DNA of 64,000 nucleotides from Melolontha melolontha (GCA_935421215.2 OW285237.1:35906045-35970044), one strand, 5' to 3'. Positions 33,663 to 45,934 are shown, counted from the first letter of the stretch. Notes: generated from the letters alone by a model not told the origin. Numbers and translations are program-made.

Positions 33663-35544
33663 CAGTGTGGCCGCCATCCATAGCGCGATGCATGTATTAG
33701 TAACTACTGGTCGACTATAATGGGCGTGTCAACTTGAAATGCCACACCGACAGCGGGCGTATTATTAAGTTATACGTATAAATGTATTTGTAGGCAAAGC
33801 AAGTGAAAAGCAGTGTAGGAGGTATTGTGTTCCCGATATAAGTAAATATTTGCAGTTGTTTGAAGCATCAGATAATCACTGATAACATCTCAGTGAAGTA
33901 ACTCATCACAGCTTCATAAACAACATAAAAAACAAACATACATAAACAGAACTACTACACTTTAACATAAAAAAACTTCTTAACGAAAATAATATTTAGT
34001 ATTATAGTAGTATTACACTCTAAAAACTTAACAATAATAAAATACTTAAAAATAAAATATTTACTTCTTAAAACAGAATTGTAATTCAACATTGCAATAA
34101 ACCTGCAATTAGCTAAAAGAAAATGTTATTCTTAAGCAATAATTAAATTCTAAATAAATTAATTAGTTAAGTGTTTAAATAAACCTCCTTCTTGACACGA
34201 ACAGTAACCCAACCGATTATAAAAATTCCTACGCACATTTGTTAACATATCTGCTGTGACAGTATTAGTGACGTCGGTAATTCTCGCGCGAAGTTCCTCT
34301 AGATTTGATGGACGTTCATCACCGTATCCGTAGATCGAATTATGTAAAAAGGGCCATAAAAAGAAATCGTTAGGGGCTAGATCAGGAGATCGCGCTGGCC
34401 ATTTAATAGGACCCGAGTTACCGATCCATCTGTTTTCAAAAACCGCGTTTGAAAAGTTTGTTACATAACGGGTATTGTGCGCTGTGCAACCATCTTGCTG
34501 GAACCAAACTTCATTAATATTGAACCGCTCCCGTACTGCGGGGATAATACTATTTTCAAGTAACTGTAGATATCTATTTCCGTTTAAATTACCGTCAATA
34601 AAAAAAGGCCCAATTATATGATCCCCAATTATACCTGCCCATACGTTTAGCTTCTCTGGATACTGCGTTCGCGTTGGTATATTCAAATGTAGATTTTTAC
34701 GCGACCAGTAACGACAAACTGCGCGGTTATGATGTCCGTGTAGCCGAAATGTTTTTTCATCTGTGAACAATACGTTATTAAGAAAGAATTCCTTTTCGTG
34801 ATATTTATTTATCATTTTTTCGCAAAATTGCATACGGCGGTAATAATCATCGGGAAAAAGTACTTGTGAACTTGTAAATTTGTATGAACGATATTTATTA
34901 GTACGTAAAATCTTTTGAGCCGTTGTTTTACAGATACCTGATTCGCGGGCAATTTGTCGAGACGACATAGTCGGATTTACTTCGACTAAAGCACATACTC
35001 GAATTTCTATATCACTTATATTCTTATCCGGAACAACTTTATTTTGATTAGTTACTAAAGAAAATGTAGTTTCGAATCGATTAACTGTCCTACGAATGGT
35101 GCTTGCATTGGGAATTTGACTTTCAGGGTAATTAGCTGCAAATAAAGCTCGAGTTACTTCCGCGGAATTACCACCGTAAAATTGTTTAATCATAAAGAGT
35201 TTTTGCTCCGGTGTATAATACTCCATTTTTTAAATGACCGTTACGTACACCAACAACGCGGTTTATTAAATATTGTGAGCAAGTAGTTCCCCTGACGATA
35301 TAAACATTGCAACTAACACCCATATGCGGGAGCGACAGCTAATGCGCTTGCGCGACTACACCGTAGAAATGGGAATTTATTGGACAAATACGAGTGCATC
35401 ATAGGGATATGCGAAATACTAGGCTCTCTTGTAATCCATTGGAACATTGCGTCTACTTCTTTACCGTTCTAACACACGGACACCTCTGTGTGTTTTGGTT
35501 ATACTACAGGTATCGCTATAGTGCAGACGCACGCGGCCACATGG
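33663..35544 (-). mobile_element. DD41D element F (complete)
   Basis: Ends CAGTGTGGCCGC and, inverted, CCATGTGGCCGC with TA at 33661-33662 and 35545-35546. hAT sequence continues on both sides, which fixes the borders. 1882 bp. Confidence 0.88.
34159..35226 (-). CDS. Intact DD41D transposase (element F)
   Basis: 355 residues from MEYYTPEQKLFMIKQFYGGN. DUF4817-type region (1-55: FAANYPESQIPNASTIRRTV); helix-turn-helix (SSRQIARESGICKTTAQKIL); catalytic domain with VLFTDEKTFRLHGHHN, VWFQQDGCTAHNTR and APNDFFLWPFL; DD41D by count. It ends EGGLFKHLTN. No stop or frameshift. The uninterrupted frame and sharp TA borders suggest recent activity. Confidence 0.93.
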   Translation of the reverse strand: MEYYTPEQKLFMIKQFYGGNSAEVTRALFAANYPESQIPNASTIRRTVNRFETTFSLVTNQNKVVPDKNISDIEIRVCALVEVNPTMSSRQIARESGICKTTAQKILRTNKYRSYKFTSSQVLFPDDYYRRMQFCEKMINKYHEKEFFLNNVLFTDEKTFRLHGHHNRAVCRYWSRKNLHLNIPTRTQYPEKLNVWAGIIGDHIIGPFFIDGNLNGNRYLQLLENSIIPAVRERFNINEVWFQQDGCTAHNTRYVTNFSNAVFENRWIGNSGPIKWPARSPDLAPNDFFLWPFLHNSIYGYGDERPSNLEELRARITDVTNTVTADMLTNVRRNFYNRLGYCSCQEGGLFKHLTN

Positions 35545-35653
35545 TATACGTAAGTGGACAGTGAATTTCGTTAAGTTTCAAAAACTTACGCATTCATTTT
35601 TTATTTTCATTTATTTAGATCTAGAACATTATTTAAGTTACTTTTTCAGATAT

Positions 35654-36296
35654 ATGGAACAACGTCGAGAATGGCATCGTGAAACAATAGCGACTTGGAT
35701 TAAGGGTCAAGCTGATTGTATGTCCATTGCCTGTGATTCCGAAATTTATTGCAAAATCTGTAAAATATCGTTAAAAAATTCCAAGAAATCGCATGTAAAA
35801 CGTCACTTAGCATCGCAAACACATACACAGAAATTAGACCCTTTGGAATCTGACAATTTTAAAGAAGAACTCTGTGAAACTATAATGGCGGCAAATATTC
35901 CGTTAAATAAACTTGACAATCCCATCTTCAAAACATTTCTCCAAAAATATACTGGTCGAAATGTTCCTGATGAATCCACCTTACGCAAATATTATGTTCC
36001 TAAGTGCTACACGAAAGCAGTAGAACGCATTAGAAGCCATTTTTTAAATCGGTACCTATGGATAAGTGCCGACGAAACTGTCGATATAATAGGACGCTAT
36101 GTAGTAAATGTTGTAAATGGTGTACTACATCTAACTATTCCATATAACGCATACGTAATAACAACAAAAGTTATAAATACAGTTGATACGGAAACAGTAA
36201 CTAAAACCATTTACGAGAATATGCACCAAATACTTCATTCGGACGGCAGGTACAAAGAAAAAATACTTTTATTTGTCAGTGACAGTGCTGCATATA
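35654..36296 (+). pseudogene. hAT transposase copy 2, 5' part
   Basis: MEQRREWHRE is followed by a BED-like finger (YCKICK...VKRHLASQTH), PDESTLRKYYVPKCY, the first catalytic Asp in ISADETVDIIGRYV and the second in LLFVSDSAAYT. It is cut by element G at that point. TTTTTCAG immediately before the start looks like a 3' splice site, so a short upstream exon is possible. Confidence 0.88.
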
Positions 36297-38383
36297 CAGG
36301 TTCGGTCTACAATCACCTTGCATGCGGCTTCCCATACATAAGGCGTGAGAAGTTGCCAAACCGTACCTATCTAACAAATATACATACGAGAGCCGGCAAG
36401 TAGACCTTTAGAGAAATAAAAATGTTCTTCTAGATTAGTGGTTTGCCGAAGCAGATGTGATAGACAACGTACTTTAATTTTACCAGTACTTTTGTTGGAG
36501 AATTGACAAATGAATATGAATGTATTCCGTAATAGTGATATACTATACAGCTATGCACATGTACAATATTGTTAACAACGAGCGCAAAAAACATAATTTG
36601 AGAATCTTTTAGGTAAATAGTCATTAAATACAAGCTGTAAAAAATAGTAAATGTATAACACTACCAAAGTAGACGTATTGAAGTAAGAGAAAAAAAATGC
36701 TCTTCTAAAGGCAATAAATTTTAAAATAAAATAGATAAAAAAAATAAAGAAAATTCTTGGAAAACAAAATGAAAAAATTCAATAAATATAATTTCTGGGG
36801 AAACAGGAAGAGTACGATAAACTAAAAGAATAATTCTAAATAATGGAAATTAAAATATACTTCTAAAATAAACGGAATTCTTGAAAAACCAAATTAAAAC
36901 TTCTCAATTAATCAAATGTTCGAATAATCCACCTCTTTGCACCTGACAGTACGCAAGTCTATGATAAAAATTATTTCGTACATTCGAAAACATTTCCGGG
37001 GCTATCGTATTTGCACAATCAACAATTTTTTGTTGTAGTTCCTCAAGATAGTTGCTCGATTGTGCTGATGACTATACAGGGTTTGTTTTACATACCCCCA
37101 AAAAAAGAAATCCAGGGGCGTTAGGTCGGGGGATCATGGCGGCCAAACAATTGTACCAACGGAACTTATTAGACGTTCATGAAATGTTTCCCTTAAAAAT
37201 GCTTGAACCAGACGAGCAGTGTGGGCAGGACAGTTATCCTGCTGGAGCCAGATATCGTCAAAATTAACCTCAAGGGCACGAAGAGCTGGTATAATTTCAT
37301 TTTGCAGCATTTGCAAATATTTAGCTGCTGTTAAGGTGCCGTCAATAATAAAAGGACCAATGATGTGATCCCCCAAAATGCCGGTCTACACGTTCAATTT
37401 TTGGGGATACTGGGTACGCAGAGGTAGATAGATATGACAATTTGCTTTAGACCAATATCTTGTAGCCATTGGATTATGACGCCCATGTAAATAAAAGGAT
37501 GATTCGTCCGTAAACAAAATATTTGCAATAAAATTGTTATTGGCAATGACCTTCTCCATAACCTGTTCGCAAAATGAAACGCGTTTTTATTCATCGTGAG
37601 GAAATATTTCTTGACGTTTTTGAATTTTAAAGCTACGGTATCCTTGCCTATTCAAGATTTTTCTTACAGTTCTCGCTGGTATATTGACTTGTTCGGCAAT
37701 TTGGCGCGATGAGCATGGTTCATTATGTTCAACCGCGCTACATACTAAAACTTCCCGTTCTTCTCTTCCTTCATTCAATACGCGCATTCTAGGTACCTTA
37801 TTTATACATTTTCGACAATTTTGCACACACCCAGTAGCTTCAAACTTATGAACAATACTCATTATTGTTGGTATTGTAGGCACAGGTCTATTTTGGAAAG
37901 AAAAAATAAATCGCCCTACTACCTCTTGAGCAGTACTACCAGAGTAGTACCACTTAATAATTTGTATCCTTTCCTCGTTTGTATAAACCAACATATTGAA
38001 TAAAAACTATAAAAACAGGCCAAAATCAAATAATACAAAATATAACTGCCAATTAGAAACAAATTAAATTCAACAATAAAATTAATAAATGTGAAGTAGG
38101 TAATTCTTATAATATTAACTTCAGATACTTATTAAGAATATCACGAACGTGAATAATAATATAAAAATTAAGAAAACAACCACCAACATGCACAATATTG
38201 GTCTCTTATGATCGAAATGATCGTATCGACCTGTCTTTAAGGGTTCCCACTACTTTTCTCGAACAGTACTTGCGCACTTGTGTATTTAACTTGGCAACTA
38301 CGTTCGTTTATATACATGGGCTTGTAGCTCGCATTTAAGGTAAAAACGGGCCAAACGTGTATGTTAAAAACAGGCAGACTATT
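36297..38383 (-). mobile_element. DD41D element G
   Basis: Borders are set by the break in hAT coding sequence; a TA adjoins each side. The two ends share only short stretches in inverted order (CCCAT..ATA, AGTTGCCAA), so the TIRs are poorly conserved or worn. Confidence 0.7.
36904..37994 (-). pseudogene. DD41D transposase of element G
   Basis: Begins MLVYTNEERIQIIKWYY and is close to element E's protein (EVVGRFIFSFQNRPVP; NEPCSSRQIAEQVNIPARTV). Catalytic motifs ILFTDESSFYLHG, IWLQQDNCPAHTA and TPLDFFFWGYV remain. Stops at 37587, at ~37388 (Trp to TAG) and at ~37134 (Arg to TGA), plus a frameshift in the last 60 codons. Confidence 0.86.
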
Positions 38384-39166
38384 AAAGGAAACATATCCTA
38401 ATATGCTGCATATTACTTGAGTAGCACATGCTCTCCACAAAACCTGTGAATATATTAGAGACACTTTCTGGAAGTTGATAGACTTGTATCCGCTTTTAAA
38501 AAAGTTTTCAGAAAGGCACCATTGAGAGTAGCTCTTTACAGAGAAAAGCTTCCATCTTTGTCACTGCCTCCCTCTCCAGTAATAACTAGATGGGGAACAT
38601 GGTTGGAAGCTACTAGTTTTTATGCAGAGAATTTCGATAGTTTACAAAATTTCGTTACATGTTTAAATGACGATGCTCGAAATATTTCCGAGTGCAAAGA
38701 GCTAATACAAATTCCAAATTTAAAAAATCAGTTGTCCTTTCTTCAGGAACACTTTGGAAATTTGCCAAAACTAATCACTTATTTTGAAAACCAAACTCTT
38801 AAAATAAATGATGGATTAACCACATTAGATGCGGCTATTAATAATTTGAAAAATATTCCAAGTGACTTCGGATGTGGCCTTCGGCAAATTTTAGACGCAA
38901 TTTTTAATAGAAATCCAGATTTAATAACATTGCGGCAATTGTGTATGGGGACAATGCCTCAAAATCTAACTGCTAAATACGCTGAAATAAAAGAATATTT
39001 CCAGTATGCACCTATAACCAGTTGCGATGTAGAAAGGACGTTTTCTATCTACAAGGATGTATTTCGTTCAAAGAGAACAAATTTTATAGAAAAGAACCTT
39101 GAGAAAATATTGCTAGTTAATATTAATACTTCTTTACTCAACTTGAACAACAAAATGAACAAATAA
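38384..39166 (+). pseudogene. hAT transposase copy 2, 3' part
   Basis: Resumes LKETYPNMLHIT, meets TGA at 38418-38420, then VAHALHKTCEYIRDTFWKL. The frame changes by -1 at AAAAAAG (38498-38504) into a 214-residue open frame. That includes VITRWGTWLEA and the C-terminal dimerisation region CDVERTFSIYKDVFRSKRTN. The TGA and frame change are also in copy 1. Confidence 0.88.
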
Positions 39167-39300
39167 AAATATATTTCGCATTTTATAGTTCACCACCCGT
39201 TTGTGTTCCAATTATATAAGTTAAATTAAACACAACTTTTCAAAAGTACGCCCATGGGCGATGAGTCATCGGCCTCTCGTGGCCGGTCCCTAGTTACAAC

Positions 39301-39899
39301 TCAGCTACTTATTTTTTTAAAGTAAAAGAAAATGGAATTAACCAAAGAGCACTTTAGAATCAAAATTTATTCTGATTTTAAAAGATGTTTATGCAAAGAG
39401 AGTTTAGATTTGGTTTTCAGTGAACAAGCACTTTCCTTGGCTACAATTTACCGATAGTATAGGGAATTTGAACGCGAAAGGAATTGAAGACGTCTGTGCA
39501 ACAATCGGCTAAGTACACAAAGGCTAGTTTTGAGTAAATCAAAAAAAACGTTTTATGACCGTCATTAATGTAGGTACTATTCTTTTTTTCTATGTACCGG
39601 TAGTTAAACAAGCCAATAGCTTATCCCCTAAGCTAATTAATGTTTATTTTTTATTAATAACATTAACATTTCTGACACCAATTGGTGTCAGTTCTTTAAT
39701 AAAAATTCCGAAAAGTTGCAATAATGCAAAATAACTTTTATATATTTATTCATAAAAATATGCATGTAACGTTAAAATGTTGTAACAAAACTATATTAAA
39801 TTATAAAAATATTTCAGTCGGAATCGACGTCTTGGCTTCCTTTCAGGTTTTAGTAGAAGACCAAGTATGCTTGAGGCACATACATAAAACCCCTTTCCA
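39301..39899. other. Unannotated interval
   Basis: No gene seen; only chance frames. Confidence 0.4.
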
Positions 39900-40158
39900 G
39901 AATTAATAATCGTATCCTAAATACGTATTTCGCCAACTAAGTTGTCATCATCAGTAAGTAAACCCACTAATCAAAGTGTCGCACATGGGGCACAGTAAAG
40001 CTAACACATATAATAACGCAACAACTTTACACGGCCTCCACGTATATATGTGTTAGCTTTACTGGGCCCCGTGTGCGACACTTTGATTAGGTGGTTTTAT
40101 CTACTGATGATGACAACTTAATTGTCGAAATACGTATTTAGGATACGATTATTAATTG
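39900..40158. repeat. Foldback pair of hammerhead-like Penelope termini
   Basis: Arms 39900-40012 and 40045-40158 are inverted copies with a 32-bp spacer. The right arm reads CTGATGA (40104-40110), one extra T, a hairpin GACAA/TTGTC and GAAA (40127-40130), then ATACGTAT. That is a hammerhead core with a one-base insertion before helix II; helix I pairing is weak. Confidence 0.55.
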
Positions 40159-40759
40159 TGGTAAAGGGTTTTATACCTTTTTTGAGTTTTTTCTTAACCA
40201 CAGTTTCCAAAGAAATACTTTTCAGGCATAATGCTATCATATTTTGTGTAGTTTACTGGTAAACTTGCAGAATGTGCCAACGGAGCATTATTGAAATCGA
40301 TAACTCTGTCCTTGTCCTTCAGTAAAGGGTATCCACGTGTAAATAATTCCATAGAGGAGATAAGGTTTTCTGTCACAAGGACCTTGTCCACATGGGCACT
40401 AGGTTGGGTCACATATGTATGGAGAAAAAAAAATTTAATTTTTTTTATGGGCACGGTGACAAAAAGATGCCAAATTATAAGTGTTATTAGGTTACGAAGT
40501 TTGGTAGCAATCGGAGTTAATCTTCTGCCTCCGGTTTAATGTTGAATCTTTCAAAAATGTACTTAAAAAAAACTTAAAGCATGATATATAAAATTACTCT
40601 AATTAAGTTTATTTATTTGGAAAAGTTAGAAATCAATTGTAATTATATTTATTTAGAGAAAAAAAGCATGACAAAATTTTTTTTACAAAAGTGCAAGAAA
40701 GGATAATCATAAAAATAATGAATATAATGAGTTTATTTTGTGACAATAGTACATATATT

Positions 40760-41912
40760 AAAAAACAAGTTTCATTAGGCACCATTTTTCCGCACGAGAT
40801 CAGTGCGGCAAAAGGCCTTATGAAACGAGTTTTTTATACTATTTTTTCTATTTTGCATTTTTTACATTAATAAATTGGAATTATTTAATTTGGAAGTTCA
40901 GAGTTTAATTTTTATATAAAGCACGCAGTTGGTCACATTGATACTTGACATTGTCAAATTTAAATCCTGCTATCCGCGAAGTATATTATATTACATATTA
41001 TTTATTAATGTTCGTTAACATTACTTGATATTTTATTTAAAAATATAAACATGAGTGACTTAGAAACTAATATATCTTGTTGTCAATTGTATACAATATA
41101 CGTTGTTTGTGTAGAGTACGAACATATATTATATCTGTCAAATGTACTTAAATTCTTAAAATAAAATGACAGCAATGATATTTATTTCTGTGTTCGAACA
41201 ACGCCAACATTGAAAAATGAAAAAAAGCGTATCGAAATGAAGCTCATTTCGATACTATTTTCGGTTTCATAATAAGTTCATTTCGAATGCAAAATAGAAA
41301 ATAGTATATTAAAAAACAAGTTTCATAAGGCACCATTTTGCCGCACGAGATCAGTTTAGAAAACGAGCCGCGATAGAGGCGAGTTTTCTAAAGAGCGAGT
41401 GCGGCAAAATGCCTTATGAAACGAGTTTTTTATACAATTTTTTCTATTTTGCGTTTTTTACATTAATAAATTGCTTAAATTGGAATTATTTAACTTGAAA
41501 GTTCAGAGTTTAATTTTTATATAAAGCATGCAGTTGGTCACATTGATCTTTGATATTTTCAAATTTAAATCTTGCTATCCGCGAAGTATATTATATTACA
41601 TATTATTTATTAATTTTCGTTAACATTACTTGATATTTCATTTAAAAATATAAACATGAGTGACATAGAAACATATGTATGTTGTTGTCAATTGTATACA
41701 ACATACGTTGTTTGTGTAAAATACGGATATATATCACATCTGTCAAATCTACATAAATTCTTAAAATCAAATGACAGCAATGATATTTATTTCTGTATTC
41801 GAACAACGCCAACATTAAAAAATGAAAAAAAAGTGTATCGAAATGAAGCTCATTTCGATACTGTTTTCGGTTTCATAATGAGTTCATTTCGAACGCAAAA
41901 TAGAAAAAATCT
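40760..41912 (+). repeat. Composite palindrome + B unit, tandem pair
   Basis: Order: palindrome (40760-40836), B (40850-41300), palindrome (41311-41433), B (41445-41912). Both B parts contain a conserved ATG (41051, 41656) opening a frame MSD(L/I)ET...CCQLYT.YVVCV. The same unit, inverted, occurs at 14224-16854. Confidence 0.8.
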
Positions 41913-41953
41913 TTTTTGCTATCGAATTTCGACATTAATTTTCTTGATTCTAT

Positions 41954-43990
41954 CTACGTTTTGATGAAACCTTCTCTTGTTGTTTTGTTGCACAAAGTTG
42001 ATGATGCTTCACTCACAGCTTTGACTGCTCTTTCTACCGCTTGGGTGTGACAGGGAAGGTGTAATAGCTCAATTCCTCCATTGTTTTCTTCTTCAATAAA
42101 CAGTCGAAGATTTTCTTCATTAACAGATTTTAGTGGTTGAGTGATAATTTCTTCCCAATTCAAAAGGTCAAAATATGATGATGCATTAAAGTTTATCGTT
42201 GGTATCTGAAAAAGCCGTAATTGCTTTGATGTTGCTGATATACTTTTCAAAATTCGATGGACAGCTAATTCACGAATGTCTTGCTGGGGATCTGCCAACA
42301 TTGCAAGCAATAAGTTTTCAGGGTGTGCAAAATAACTGTTTCTTTGAATTACTGGGTCAACAACGGCTTTCAACGTTGTTGGTAAATATATGCTTAGTTT
42401 AATTAGTTTAAAAAGGTGTCGTGGTCTGTCTTTACAGCTGGGGAGAGTTTTTATAGAAAACCACACTGGAGCGTAAACCTTGACAATATAAATTGCAAGA
42501 GTGGTAAGGTTTGCAGAAGGGTTCTCAATTGAAATATATAGACGAAGAATTCTGTTAGCACGTCTTAGCCATCGAGCACGAGACATTTTGCCGGGTGATT
42601 TATTTGCCAAATTGTTTGCAGCTATACCCGTTGAAACTGTTTTAACTATTTTGTACAAATACTTCTGATCTGCACTTATATCTTCAACACAAAGCTCTGG
42701 TAAGTTCCTGGGAATTGGTTGAAACTTCACTATAGGTCTTTTTTCACAGTTTTCAAGTGCCTTGCCAATTTTTCCCAAAAATGTCTGTGGTCCTGATGTA
42801 CCACCATCAACATGTTGAAACAGGTGTCTGAATGGCAGTTCATTCATATGCAACATACAAATGATCCACTGTAAGGGTCTACCCAATCTTTTTTCTAGTA
42901 CACGTATAATACCCCCAGATTTGCCAACATTAACATTTGTGCCATCACAACCAATTGCAATCAAAAAATCCATCGATATATCCGCATTCAAGAAAAGTTG
43001 AATATTTCTTGTTCTATGCACTTTGCAGTGCCTCAAGAAGGTGAAACATTTCCTAAAAACTTCGAGTTAGGTTCTTTAATTAATGAAATATGCTCCTCTA
43101 GTATACATTGCCTATACTTCTTTTCATCTTTTTCAGATATAATTGAAGTTCGGTCTTTTCTTCCATCGAAATATAAAGCGGGTATTTGTGAAACACTTTG
43201 TTGTAAAGTTATATTTTCTCTGGTTTTTTTTTCTTTCTCGGCGAAGTTTATTTTTGTCTATAACTACTGAGCTCGAAGTGTGCAGAGCTGCAGATGCGAT
43301 AGCAGCTCCTGCCCTGTCTGATACTCCAAATCTATCGCATGTTTTTGATAATAAGCTAAAATCAATTGCCCCTTTTTTTGTTTCAGTTTTTGAAGGACGC
43401 AATTGAAAATGTCGTGTTTCTTCACAATCCGACTGAACACATTCGGTTTCAGATGCACTAGTCAATTTATCTGTAGGTATTTCGGCCATTTTTTGTTGCT
43501 TTAGAGTAGATTTTTCTCGTAACAACTTTCTTTTTAATGTCTTTCTAATCTGTATTGTTGTTCCAACATCTACACTACTTATAGCCATTTGTCTAACCGT
43601 TATTTGATCTATTATAAAACTTCGCTCTCTTTCAGGTATTTTTTTGTTTTGTTCATAAAGAAACTTTTCCAACTTGTTTTTAGGTATTTTTGGGTGAGAC
43701 TTCAAAAGATTTTTACATTTTAAATGATATCTTTGTAGCATTACCTTCATTCGTTTAACCTCTACTGTAGGTATAGACGATTTCTCCCATATTTCCATTA
43801 TTCTTGCAACTACAATGGCTTCTATTTCTTTATATGTTGGCTCCTTTTTAGTTTCCCTCTCATATTTTAAGCTATGACGGGTTCTCTCATAAAATTTCAT
43901 CACATCTTCATAAGTTGGTAATATATTATCTTTCAAATCACATAAAACACCAAACAAAGGACACCTCCAACTATTTCTGGTACGCTCCAT
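41954..43990 (-). pseudogene. Uncharacterised two-part ORF, possibly transposon-derived
   Basis: Upstream frame 43990-43133 (285 codons: MERTRNSWRCPLFGVLCDLK, then basic and coiled-coil-like stretches) and downstream frame 43036-41954 (360 codons: IGCDGTNVNVGKSGGIIRVL, LQWIICMLHMNELPFRHLFQ, LPCHTQAVERAVKAVSEAS). Between them a third frame carries CILEEHISLIKEPNSKFLG, so two frameshifts near 43150 and 43050 split what was one protein of about 680 residues. I recall similar dispersed proteins in aphids and Hydra, with no assigned function. CDGTN and the late LPCHTQAVERAVK look like catalytic Asp/Glu candidates, but this is inference. No TIRs found. Confidence 0.6.
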
Positions 43991-44257
43991 TTCCCAAATG
44001 ATAAAATAAACAAATAAATGACAGCACTTTACAACGCAACACTAATTATTTTAACGATCGCGGCACACTTGTCTCATCTAACTCCGTGTTGTAAGAAATA
44101 AAGATTGTACGGGGATTTCCCTATTTTGTTTTTGCCTTGAACCGTTTAGATAACATATACAAAAGCAGCACGTTTTTTTAGTTTTTGTAATATATAAAAA
44201 CGCAGAATTTTATATTATTGTTCCTTTTAATGACTTATTTGTCCGTATTAAGGTTCA

Positions 44258-44409
44258 ATTAGACGTGCCATAGCCGTAACCATGGCCGTAACCAAAATTC
44301 AATTAATATCTACGGTTACGGCTATGGCGTTACGGCATGTTACCAAAATCGAAAACATTATAGCACATATGATTGGTTTTATATGGTTACGGCTGTGGCA
44401 CGTCTAATT
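44258..44409. mobile_element. Short MITE
   Basis: ATTAGACGTGCCATAGCCGT at the left faces its inverted copy GGCTGTGGCACGTCTAAT at the right; 152 bp, non-coding. Confidence 0.75.
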
Positions 44410-44434
44410 AATCTTTAGACTGAATCAGTGCTGT

Positions 44435-44596
44435 ATATCGCTACCTTAATATAGAAATGCCCTAACTCATTTTTTTAAATCGAGGTTTTTGCATGTTTCG
44501 ATAGATGTATTCGATAGAATATATCGAAATATTTAAAAAAAAAACCTGATTTGTAAAAAATTGAGTTAGGGACTTCCTATATTAAGGTAGCGATAT
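44435..44596. mobile_element. Short foldback MITE
   Basis: Arms of about 45 bp: TATCGCTACCTTAATATAG at the left and CTATATTAAGGTAGCGATA at the right, with CCCTAACTCA / TGAGTTAGGG inside. Non-coding. Confidence 0.8.
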
Positions 44597-45605
44597 GTAA
44601 ATGCGTGTTCTGGGGAAATTTAACAGTGTGAATCCACATTGTAAAAGTACAGTTTTATATCGGGATTACCTCTATATACCGATACTTAGAATTATTTTGC
44701 ATAAAACTTGTATAGATATGTACCTTAAAAAGTATTATTAAAGTGATGTCAAAAATCTACTTTTTCTGAAATTTCTATCGCTATCCGGAGGCAGTAAAAC
44801 TTTAAATAATGCAATAAAATTTTATATGCAGATTAGCTATACCATTTAGCACCTTTTTATGACTGAGCCTCTCATGAAGAAAAAAAATTTTTGACCCAGC
44901 CTAATGGACAGACATATATACAAAAATCCTGTATTTGGATATTGCGAATGGTATTTTATTTACGACAGATGTTTTTTTAAAAAAATGTTGAAGATAGACT
45001 AAATGTAATGAAGTACAAAGAGAACATTGAAAAAACAATTTTTTTTTTGACGAAACGTTATTTTGTATTTTCTTGTCTGGGAATGCCCCTCATATGACAT
45101 CAATTTTTATATAATCTCACGGCTGTTGATTAATAAAATGATGAAATTAAAGGATGAATTCACAACAAAAGTAAGGTGTTTATTATGAGTTACTTTATGT
45201 GAATTTCTATTACATAATAGAAGAAATACCTCGACAGTTATTAAAAAATAAGAGAAGGAAATGTTAATTATCAGATACAATCTATTTTTTCTAGCGAAAT
45301 AGTAGATGTTTAATAAAAGTTTAATCACACAGGAAGTATACAGATTCCAATTATTTTAAATACGAAACCCTGTTCATCACTAGCATTATAAATATAATTA
45401 AATAAGATTGCTAGAGAATTAAGTAACAAGATTTATAAACAAAGAAACATTAAAACTGTACAGTTTCAACATAATATATTTTACTTAAATATAGTTTACA
45501 ACTAGAAGTATTTCATCTTATTAAGTTTTATAATGAGAACAAACAAAGAATGTCCATATTATGTATTTCTTTTAAATTTAGCAACACATATTACATACGA
45601 TTAAT
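44597..45605. other. Unannotated interval
   Basis: No gene seen. Confidence 0.4.
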
Positions 45606-45930
45606 CATATGAGGTATGGTTATAAAATAACAAGCAAAGCATCCGGATTCTACGGAATCCATCCCGAATTCCTCAAGAACTATGGGAAATACACAAGGAT
45701 GTGGATGAGTAAATTGACAGGATATATCCCAACAGGAGCTCAAGAAATCCAAATAATTGCAGTTCCGAAACCGAACAAACTCAAGAACCTGCCTGAAAGT
45801 TTTCGTCCGATTGCCCTATTAAATTAATGTTATAAGCTTTTGGAAAGATTACTATTAAATCGACTTAGTCCATTGATATTGGAGCATGTTTCTGTTGAAC
45901 AGGCTTTTTTTTTCAAAAAACTTAAACATG
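45606..45930 (+). pseudogene. Non-LTR reverse transcriptase fragment
   Basis: GIHPEFLKNYGKYTRMW, then IIAVPKPNKLKNLPESFRPI, ALLN and (after a stop) CYKLLERLLLNRLSPLI and VSVEQAF. These are RT blocks 0-3 of a non-LTR (LINE) element. The YxDD block is absent. Confidence 0.8.
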
Positions 45931-45934
45931 ATAT

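Larger units (their letters stand above)
33362..39292 (+). mobile_element. hAT element copy 2, with two DD41D insertions
   Basis: TIR TAGGGACCGG(A/C)CACGAGAGGC at both ends. Flanking 8-mers GATATAAC (33354-33361) and GTTACAAC (39293-39300) agree at six of eight positions, as expected of an old hAT duplication. Elements F (33663-35544) and G (36297-38383) interrupt it; without them it is about 2.0 kb. Confidence 0.92.
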
